A DNA stretch of 64,000 nucleotides from positions 42,205,178 through 42,269,177 of the forward strand of contig OZ023206.1 in assembly GCA_963995525.1 (NCBI GenBank). Reading direction: 5' to 3'. Positions 56,101 to 64,000 of the stretch are shown piece after piece. Source of the DNA: Escarpia spicata. Lineage: Eukaryota > Annelida > Polychaeta > Sabellida > Siboglinidae. Within the stretch, counting starts at the first letter, position 1, and every line of letters begins with the position of its first letter. The position numbers were made by a program, and so were the translations under genes. The notes beneath the pieces are model-generated. The model had not been told where the DNA came from, searched no databases, and saw nothing but the letters and a program-made list of their open reading frames with translations.

Positions 56101-57348
56101 AACATCAAACGGGGATGAGTTTTCACACCTATAACTTACGTAATATGTTCTTGTAACTTACGTGACGGAGATAAAACGGTAACATGCATTCCCATTTGTG
56201 GTTAATCTAGTTATGTGTGTAGCTTGATATCAGTCTAGCCTTCGTGAAGATTTGTAACATGCAAAACATCTATTTGGGGTAAGACCACATTAAGGATCCG
56301 TCCGCCAAAAAAAGTGCACTTAAAATACCGTTATGCTGTGATATGCATAAATTTTGTTCGAACACTTTGACATGGGACATGTTTGTCTCGTGAGTACTGA
56401 ATGTACTGCTGCTTTAGACAAGATAAAACATCAAATGGGGATGAGTTTTCACACCTATAACTTACGTAATATGTTCTTGTAACTTACGTGACGGAGATAA
56501 AACGGTAACATGCATTCCCATTTGTGGTTAATCTAGTTATGTGTGTAGCTTGATATCAGTCTAGCCTTCGTGAAGATTTGTAACATGCAAAACATATATT
56601 TGTGGTAAGACCACATTAAGGATCCGTCCGCCGAAAAAAGTGCATTTAAAATACCGTTATGCTGTGATATGCATATATTTTGTTCGAACACTTTGACATG
56701 GGACATGTTTGTCTCGTGAGTACTGAATGTACTGCTGCTTTAGACAAGATAAAACATCAAATGGGGATGAGTTTTCACACCTATGACTTACGTAATATGT
56801 TCTTGTAACTTACGTGACGGAGATAAAACGGTAACATGCATTCCCATTTGTGGTTAATCTAGTTATGTGTGTAGTTTGATAACAGTCTAGCCTTCGTGAA
56901 GATTTTTAACATGCAAAACATCTATTTGGGGTAAGACCACATTAAGGATCCGTCCGCCGAAAAAAGTCCACTTAAAATACCGTTATGCTGTGATGTGCAT
57001 AAATTTTGTTCGAACACTTTGACATGGGACATGTTTGTCTCGTGAGTACTGAATGTACTGCTGCTTTAGACAAGATAAAACATCAAACGGGGATGAGTTT
57101 TCTCACCTATAACTTACGTAATATGTTCTTGTAACTTACGTGACGGAGATAAAACGGTAACATGCATTCCCATTTGTGGTTAATCTAGTTATGTGTGTAG
57201 CTTGATATCAGTCTAGCCTTCGTGAAGATTTGTAACATGCAAAACATCTATTTGGGGTAAGACCACATTAAGGATCCGTCCGCCGAAAAAAGTCAACTTA
57301 AAATACCGTTAAGCTGTGATATGCATAAATTTTGTTCGAACACTTTGA
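50180..57348 (+). repeat. Domain III higher-order repeat, 22-unit copy
   Basis: Order: B' 50180, R 50505, H 50831, Q 51157, R 51483, F/R chimera 51809, H 52135, Q 52461, R 52787, F 53113, G' 53439, H* 53765, R 54090, H 54416, Q 54742, R with B' end 55068, R 55393, H 55719, Q 56045, R 56371, F 56697, G' 57023. Compared with the 14-unit copy to its right, each of the two H-Q-R-F modules is present twice, the third of the four as H-Q-R-R. B' ends gttagtaca, a change shared with the next copy; H units at 54416 and 55719 share ctattagggg. Confidence 0.88.
51809..52134 (+). repeat. F/R chimeric unit
   Basis: The front has ctatgac, tagtttgat and gataacagt (type F); the back has gtgcac and tatattttg (R or G' end) in place of gtcaac and taagct. 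It sits at the seam between two H-Q-R-F modules, where an F end joined to H by exchange would be expected. Confidence 0.85.
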
Positions 57349-60300
57349 CATGGGACATGTTTGTCTCGTGAGTACTGAATGTACTGCTGCTTTAGACAAG
57401 ATAAAACATCAAACGGGGATGAGTTTTCACACCTATAACTTACGTAATATGTTCTTGTAACTTACGTGACGGAGATAAAACGGTAACATGCATTCCCATT
57501 TGTGGTTAATCTAGTTATGTGTGTAGCTTGATATCAGTCTAGCCTTCGTGAAGATTTGTAACATGCAAAACATCTATTTGGGGTAAGACCACATTAAGGA
57601 TCCGTCCGCCAAAAAAGTGGACTTAAAATACCGTTATGCTGTGATATGCATAAATTTTGTTAGTACACTTTGACATGGGACATGTTTGTCTCGTGAGTAC
57701 TGAATGTACTGCTGCTTTAGACAAGATAAAACATCAAATGGGGATGAGTTTTCACACCTATAACTTACGTAATATGTTCTTGTAACTTACGTGACGGAGA
57801 TAAAACGGTAACATGCATTCCCATTTGTGGTTAATCTAGTTATGTGTGTAGCTTGATATCAGTCTAGCCTTCGTGAAGATTTGTAACATGCAAAACATAT
57901 ATTTGGGGTAAGACCACATTAAGGATCCGTCCGCCGAAAAAAGTGCACTTAAAATACCGTTATGCTGTGATATGCATATATTTTGTTCGAACACTTTGAC
58001 ATGGGACATGTTTGTCTCGTGAGTACTGAATGTACTGCTGCTTTAGGCAAGATAAAACATCAAATGGGGATGTGTTTTAACACCTATAACTTACGTAATA
58101 TGTTCTTGTAACTTACGTGACGGAGATAAAACGGTAACATGCATTCCCATTTGTGGTTAATCTAGTTATGTGTGTAGCTTGATATCAGTCTAGCCTTCGT
58201 GAAGATTTGTAACATGCAAAACATCTATTTGGGGTAAGACCACATAAAGGATCCGTCCGCCGAAAAAAGTCCACTTAAAATACCGTTATGCTGTGATATG
58301 CATAAATTTTGTTCGAACACTTTGACATGGGACATGTTTGTCTCGTGAGTACTGAATGTACTGCTGCTTTAGACAAGATAAAACATCAAACGGGGATGAG
58401 TTTTCACACCTATAACTTACGTAATATGTTCTTGTAACTTACGTGACGGAGATAAAACGGTAACATGCATTCCCATTTGTGGTTAATCTAGTTATGTGTG
58501 TAGCTTGATATCAGTCTAGCCTTCGTGAAGATTTGTAACATGCAAAACATCTATTTGGGGTAAGACCACATTAAGGATCCGTCCGCCAAAAAAAGTGCAC
58601 TTAAAATACCGTTATGCTGTGATATGCATAAATTTTGTTCGAACACTTTGACATGGGACATGTTTGTCTCGTGAGTACTGAATGTACTGCTGCTTTAGAC
58701 AAGATAAAACATCAAATGGGGATGAGTTTTCACACCTATAACTTACGTAATATGTTCTTGTAACTTACGTGACGGAGATAAAACGGTAACATGCATTCCC
58801 ATTTGTGGTTAATCTAGTTATGTGTGTAGCTTGATATCAGTCTAGCCTTCGTGAAGATTTGTAACATGCAAAACATATATTTGGGGTAAGACCACATTAA
58901 GGATCCGTCCGCCGAAAAAAGTGCACTTAAAATACCGTTATGCTGTGATATGCATATATTTTGTTCGAACACTTTGACATGGGACATGTTTGTCTCGTGA
59001 GTACTGAATGTACTGCTGCTTTAGACAAGATAAAACATCAAATGGGGATGAGTTTTCACACCTATGACTTACGTAATATGTTCTTGTAACTTACGTGACG
59101 GAGATAAAACGGTAACATGCATTCCCATTTGTGGTTAATCTAGTTATGTGTGTAGTTTGATAACAGTCTAGCCTTCGTGAAGATTTGTAACATGCAAAAC
59201 ATCTATTTGGGGTAAGACCACATTAAGGATCCGTCCGCCGAAAAAAGTCAACTTAAAATACCGTTAAGCTGTGATATGCATAAATTTTGTTCGAACACTT
59301 TGACATGGGACATGTTTGTCTCGTGAGTACTGAATGTACTGCTGCTTTAGACAAGATAAAACATCAAACGGGGATGAGTTTTCACACCTATAACTTACGT
59401 AATATGTTCTTGTAACTTACGTGACGGAGATAAAACGGTAACATGCATTCCCATTTGTGGTTAATCTAGTTATGTGTGTAGCTTGATATCAGTCTAGCCT
59501 TCGTGAAGATTTGTAACATGCAAAACATATATTTGGGGTAAGACCACATTAAGGATCCGTCCGCCGAAAAAAGTGCACTTAAAATACCGTTATGCTGTGA
59601 TATGCATATATTTTGTTCGAACACTTTGACATGGGACATGTTTGTCTCGTGAGTACTGAATGTACTGCTGCTTTAGGCAAGATAAAACATCAAATGGGGA
59701 TGTGTTTTAACACCTATAACTTACGTAATATGTTCTTGTAACTTACGTGACGGAGATAAAACGGTAACATGCATTCCCATTTGTGGTTAATCTAGTTATG
59801 TGTGTAGCTTGATATCAGTCTAGCCTTCGTGAAGATTTGTAACATGCAAAACATCTATTTGGGGTAAGACCACATTAAGGATCCGTCCGCCAAAAAAGTG
59901 GACTTAAAATACCGTTATGCTGTGATATGCATAAATTTTGTTAGAACACTTTGACATGGGACATGTTTGTCTCGTGAGTACTGAATGTACTGCTGCTTTA
60001 GACAAGATAAAACATCAAATGGGGATGAGTTTTCACACCTATAACTTACGTAATATGTTCTTGTAACTTACGTGACGGAGATAAAACGGTAACATGCATT
60101 CCCATTTGTGGTTAATCTAGTTATGTGTGTAGCTTGATATCAGTCTAGCCTTCGTGAAGATTTGTAACATGCAAAACATATATTTGGGGTAAGACCACAT
60201 TAAGGATCCGTCCGCCGAAAAAAGTGCACTTAAAATACCGTTATGCTGTGATATGCATATATTTTGTTCGAACACTTTGACATGGGACATGTTTGTCTCG

Positions 60301-61910
60301 TGAGTACTGAATGTACTGCTGCTTTAGGCAAGATAAAACATCAAATGGGGATGTGTTTTAACACCTATAACTTACGTAATATGTTCTTGTAACTTACGTG
60401 ACGGAGATAAAACGGTAACATGCATTCCCATTTGTGGTTAATCTAGTTATGTGTGTAGCTTGATATCAGTCTAGCCTTCGTGAAGATTTGTAACATGCAA
60501 AACATCTATTAGGGGTAAGACCACATAAAGGATCCGTCCGCCGAAAAAAGTCCACTTAAAATACCGTTATGCTGTGATATGCATAAATTTTGTTCGAACA
60601 CTTTGACATGGGACATGTTTGTCTCGTGAGTACTGAATGTACTGCTGCTTTAGACAAGATAAAACATCAAACGGGGATGAGTTTTCACACCTATAACTTA
60701 CGTAATATGTTCTTGTAACTTACGTGACGGAGATAAAACGGTAACATGCATTCCCATTTGTGGTTAATCTAGTTATGTGTGTAGCTTGATATCAGTCTAG
60801 CCTTCGTGAAGATTTGTAACATGCAAAACATCTATTTGGGGTAAGACCACATTAAGGATCCGTCCGCCAAAAAAAGTGCACTTAAAATACCGTTATGCTG
60901 TGATATGCATAAATTTTGTTCGAACACTTTGACATGGGACATGTTTGTCTCGTGAGTACTGAATGTACTGCTGCTTTAGACAAGATAAAACATCAAATGG
61001 GGATGAGTTTTCACACCTATAACTTACGTAATATGTTCTTGTAACTTACGTGACGGAGATAAAACGGTAACATGCATTCCCATTTGTGGTTAATCTAGTT
61101 ATGTGTGTAGCTTGATATCAGTCTAGCCTTCGTGAAGATTTGTAACATGCAAAACATATATTTGTGGTAAGACCACATTAAGGATCCGTCCGCCGAAAAA
61201 AGTGCATTTAAAATACCGTTATGCTGTGATATGCATATATTTTGTTCGAACACTTTGACATGGGACATGTTTGTCTCGTGAGTACTGAATGTACTGCTGC
61301 TTTAGACAAGATAAAACATCAAATGGGGATGAGTTTTCACACCTATGACTTACGTAATATGTTCTTGTAACTTACGTGACGGAGATAAAACGGTAACATG
61401 CATTCCCATTTGTGGTTAATCTAGTTATGTGTGTAGTTTGATAACAGTCTAGCCTTCGTGAAGATTTTTAACATGCAAAACATCTATTTGGGGTAAGACC
61501 ACATTAAGGATCCGTCCGCCGAAAAAAGTCCACTTAAAATACCGTTATGCTGTGATGTGCATAAATTTTGTTCGAACACTTTGACATGGGACATGTTTGT
61601 CTCGTGAGTACTGAATGTACTGCTGCTTTAGACAAGATAAAACATCAAACGGGGATGAGTTTTCTCACCTATAACTTACGTAATATGTTCTTGTAACTTA
61701 CGTGACGGAGATAAAACGGTAACATGCATTCCCATTTGTGGTTAATCTAGTTATGTGTGTAGCTTGATATCAGTCTAGCCTTCGTGAAGATTTGTAACAT
61801 GCAAAACATATATTTGGGGTAAGACCACATTAAGGATCCGTCCGCCGAAAAAAGTGCACTTAAAATACCGTTATGCTGTGATATGCATATATTTTGTTCG
61901 AACACTTTGA
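57349..61910 (+). repeat. Domain III higher-order repeat, 14-unit copy (4562 bp)
   Basis: Order: B' 57349, R 57674, H 58000, Q 58326, R 58652, F 58978, G' 59304, H* 59630, R 59955, H 60281, Q 60607, R 60933, F 61259, G' 61585. Its second half matches the end of the 22-unit copy at a shift of 4562 bp, sharing rare changes: ctattagggg in H, tttgtggtaa and gtgcattta in R, gatttttaac and gatgtgcat in F, tttctcacc in G'. Its first half matches the start of the 22-unit copy at a shift of 7169 bp, sharing gttagtaca in B'. Confidence 0.88.
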
Positions 61911-63539
61911 CATGGGACATGTTTGTCTCGTGAGTACTGAATGTACTGCTGCTTTAGACAAGATAAAACATCAAACGGGGATGAGTTTTCACACCTATAA
62001 CTTACGTAATATGTTCTTGTAACTTACGTGACGGAGATAAAACGGTAACATGCATTCCCATTTGTGGTTAATCTAGTTATGTGTGTAGCTTGATATCAGT
62101 CTAGCCTTCGTGAAGATTTGTAACATGCAAAACATCTATTTGGGGTAAGACCACATTAAGGATCCGTCCGCCAAAAAAGTGGACTTAAAATACCGTTATG
62201 CTGTGATATGCATAAATTTTGTTAGAACACTTTGACATGGGACATGTTTGTCTCGTGAGTACTGAATGTACTGCTGCTTTAGACAAGATAAAACATCAAA
62301 TGGGGATGAGTTTTCACACCTATAACTTACGTAATATGTTCTTGTAACTTACGTGACGGAGATAAAACGGTAACATGCATTCCCATTTGTGGTTAATCTA
62401 GTTATGTGTGTAGCTTGATATCAGTCTAGCCTTCGTGAAGATTTGTAACATGCAAAACATATATTTGGGGTAAGACCACATTAAGGATCCGTCCGCCGAA
62501 AAAAGTGCACTTAAAATACCGTTATGCTGTGATATGCATATATTTTGTTCGAACACTTTGACATGGGACATGTTTGTCTCGTGAGTACTGAATGTACTGC
62601 TGCTTTAGGCAAGATAAAACATCAAATGGGGATGTGTTTTAACACCTATAACTTACGTAATATGTTCTTGTAACTTACGTGACGGAGATAAAACGGTAAC
62701 ATGCATTCCCATTTGTGGTTAATCTAGTTATGTGTGTAGCTTGATATCAGTCTAGCCTTCGTGAAGATTTGTAACATGCAAAACATCTATTTGGGGTAAG
62801 ACCACATTAAGGATCAGTCCGACGAAAAAAGTCCACTTAAAATACCGTTATGCTGTGATATGCATAAATTTTGTTCGAACACTTTGACATGGGACATGTT
62901 TGTCTCGTGAGTACTGAATGTACTGCTGCTTTAGACAAGATAAAACATCAAACGGGGATGAGTTTTCACACCTATAACTTACGTAATATGTTCTTGTAAC
63001 TTACGTGACGGAGATAAAACGGTAACATGCATTCCCATTTGTGGTTAATCTAGTTATGTGTGTAGCTTGATATCAGTCTAGCCTTCGTGAAGATTTGTAA
63101 CATGCAAAACATATATTTGGGGTAAGACCACATTAAGGATCCGTCCGCCGAAAAAAGTCCACTTAAAATACCGTTATGCTGTGATGTGCATAAATTTTGT
63201 TCGAACACTTTGACATGGGACATGTTTGTCTCGTGAGTACTGAATGTACTGCTGCTTTAGACAAGATAAAACATCAAACGGGGATGAGTTTTCTCACCTA
63301 TAACTTACGTAATATGTTCTTGTAACTTACGTGACGGAGATAAAACGGTAACATGCATTCCCATTTGTGGTTAATCTAGTTATGTGTGTAGCTTGATATC
63401 AGTCTAGCCTTCGTGAAGATTTGTAACATGCAAAACATATATTTGGGGTAAGACCACATTAAGGATCCGTCCGCCGAAAAAAGTGCACTTAAAATACCGT
63501 TATGCTGTGATATGCATATATTTTGTTCGAACACTTTGA
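61911..63539 (+). repeat. Domain III higher-order repeat, 5-unit contracted copy
   Basis: Order: B' 61911, R 62236, H 62562, Q/F chimera 62888, G' 63214 (tttctcacc). It has the expected start and end of the 14-unit copy but lacks nine units between. The chimera begins like Q (caaacgggg) and ends like the F at 61259 (gtccac, gatgtgcat), as expected if unequal exchange joined a Q front to an F back. The H unit has lost BamHI (GGATCA at 62811) and has gacgaaaa. Confidence 0.85.
62236..62561 (+). repeat. Reference satellite unit (type R)
   Basis: A clean 326-bp unit used here as the reference. By hand count it has 122 G or C bases (about 37%) and 11 CpG dinucleotides. Landmarks in unit coordinates: direct repeat CATGGGACATG at 1-11; two copies of ACTTACGT about 22 bp apart near 90 and 112; two copies of GTAACATGCA at 135 and 210; EcoRV-type GATATC near 182; imperfect hairpin CTTCGTGAAG near 196; BamHI GGATCC at 250; variable block GTGCAC near 268; palindromes ATATGCATAT and GTTCGAAC near the end. 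R units have caaatgggg, gagataaaac, atatttgggg and gtgcac, and are the commonest type in the right third of the window. Confidence 0.95.
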
Positions 63540-64000
63540 CATGGGACATGTTTGTCTCGTGAGTACTGAATGTACTGCTGCTTTAGACAAGATAAAACAT
63601 CAAACGGGGATGAGTTTTCACACCTATAACTTACGTAATATGTTCTTGTAACTTACGTGACGGAGATAAAACGGTAACATGCATTCCCATTTGTGGTTAA
63701 TCTAGTTATGTGTGTAGCTTGATATCAGTCTAGCCTTCGTGAAGATTTGTAACATGCAAAACATCTATTTGGGGTAAGACCACATTAAGGATCCGTCCGC
63801 CAAAAAAGTGGACTTAAAATACCGTTATGCTGTGATATGCATAAATTTTGTTAGAACACTTTGACATGGGACATGTTTGTCTCGTGAGTACTGAATGTAC
63901 TGCTGCTTTAGACAAGATAAAACATCAAATGGGGATGAGTTTTCACACCTATAACTTACGTAATATGTTCTTGTAACTTACGTGACGGAGATAAAACGGT
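63540..64000 (+). repeat. Start of the next higher-order copy, cut by the window edge
   Basis: A complete 325-bp B' unit at 63540 is followed by the first 136 bp of another unit from 63865, with caaatgggg, ttttcacacc and gagataaaac as in type R. B'-R is the usual opening of a domain III higher-order copy, so the array continues beyond the window. Confidence 0.9.

Larger units (their letters stand above)
1..64000 (+). repeat. 326-bp satellite DNA array, 196.4 units, head to tail
   Basis: Every stretch of the window is the same unit, recognised by CATGGGACAT at its start, CTTCGTGAAG near its middle, GGATCCGTCC near base 250 and CACTTTGA at its end. Units begin at 1, 327, 652, 978, 1304 and so on to 63865. 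Lengths are 326 bp (170 units), 325 bp (25 units) and 319 bp (one unit). All units face the same way; I found no inversion, no transposon and no unique sequence. Stops in all six frames recur in each unit (forward TAA at unit positions 97, 110 and 159; reverse stops at 92, 114 and 163), and 326 is not a multiple of three, so no open frame should greatly exceed one unit. This is non-coding satellite, most likely centromeric or pericentromeric; the location is an inference from array purity and higher-order structure. Confidence 0.99.
50180..64000 (+). repeat. Array domain III: ordered B'/R/H/Q/F/G' higher-order repeat
   Basis: Forty-two complete units plus a partial one, made almost only of B', R, H, Q, F and G'. 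No gatataaaac (type E) unit occurs here. The order is strict: each higher-order copy begins with a 325-bp B' unit (50180, 57349, 61911, 63540) and ends with a G' unit carrying tttctcacc (57023, 61585, 63214). The F units here share gataacagt in place of gatatcagt, a change first seen in the F unit at 48551. Low variation between copies suggests recent homogenisation. Confidence 0.85.

Noticed and set aside
1..64000. Open reading frames that recur with the unit
   Set aside because: Stops fall in all three forward frames between unit positions 97 and 161 and in all three reverse frames between 92 and 165. The unit length also shifts the frame, so any open frame is short, repeated identically and without coding features.
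1..64000. CRISPR-like array, because of regular repetition
   Set aside because: The repeated element is the entire 326-bp unit with no unique spacers between short repeats, and there are no cas genes.
1..64000. CENP-B box
   Set aside because: The closest strings are tttcgggtaaga in type C units and cttcgtgaagat in all units. Neither has the required A followed by CGGG at the proper spacing, so I do not call a CENP-B box.
1..64000. ACGT-core motif (ttacgtgacgg) as a bZIP-type promoter element
   Set aside because: It is present in most units, is short, and has no accompanying gene or transcript evidence. It may be no more than part of the satellite consensus.
1..64000. Ribosomal intergenic spacer repeats or telomeric repeats
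   Set aside because: No rRNA coding sequence and no short telomere-type repeat tract occurs anywhere in the window.
1..64000. Strong 163-bp half-unit periodicity (unit as an old dimer)
   Set aside because: Comparing the two halves by eye shows only short matches such as GTAACATGCA at a 75-bp spacing, not a consistent alignment at 163 bp.

Overview
The whole window is one satellite DNA array. I see no protein-coding gene, RNA gene, transposon or unique sequence. From base 1 to base 64000 it is a head-to-tail repeat of a unit of about 326 bp, always in the same orientation: 196 complete units plus a 136-bp partial unit at the right edge. Taking CATGGGACAT as the unit start, 170 units are 326 bp, 25 are 325 bp and one is 319 bp; this tally adds up exactly to the 63865 start of the last partial unit. 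A typical unit is about 37% G+C and carries a BamHI site (GGATCC). Every forward and reverse reading frame meets a stop within each unit, so the array cannot encode a long protein.

Organism: the unit length, purity and higher-order structure point to a eukaryote and to centromeric or other constitutive heterochromatin. A BamHI satellite of roughly 326-328 bp is known from beet (Beta vulgaris pBV, centromeric), and that is my best guess, but I did not recognise the sequence itself and the species stays open.

Units fall into recurring types, named here by diagnostic bases. A: aggcaag, ttttaac, gattaat (ends A1 gtccac/taagct/gttaga; A2 gtccac/ttatgct/gttcga; A3 gccaaaaaagtgg/gttaga). B: caaacgggg, gtaaattacg, gccaaaaaagtgg. 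C: cttaagtg, tttcggg, gtgcac. D: tcttttaac, aaaatagttc (D' lacks tcttttaac). E: gatataaaac, catgtgtgg (ends E1 gtgcac, E2 aaaatagttc, E3 gtccac). F: ctatgac, tagtttgat, usually gtcaac. G: caaacgggg, ctgtaac, ggctaat, gtgcac (G' lacks ctgtaac and ggctaat). H: aggcaag, gatgtgtttt, ggttaat. Q: caaacgggg, gccaaaaaaagtgc. R: caaatgggg, atatttgggg, gtgcac. B': like B but with cttacg and ttttgttaga. S: ctatatgggg, gtcggcc. H*: H with the B' end.

Layout: domain I (1-30298) is built from types A-G and holds four versions of a 13-unit higher-order repeat, A1-B-C-A2-E1-A3-C-A2-D-E3-F-G-E2, about 4.2 kb. Domain II (30299-50179) is more mixed, with short local duplications of 2, 3, 6 and 12 units. Domain III (50180-64000) is highly ordered: a higher-order repeat that starts with B' and ends with a G' carrying tttctcacc occurs as a 22-unit, a 14-unit and a 5-unit version, differing by gain or loss of internal blocks, chiefly the H-Q-R-F module. 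Types A (gattaat), B, C, D and G end almost together near 28-31 kb, and type E ends near 49.9 kb.

The 5' part (about bases 1-165) and the 3' part (about bases 220-326) of the unit assort independently among types, so the array looks like the product of repeated unequal crossover and conversion within and between units. There is no new gene system here; what deserves attention is the fine structure of the array.
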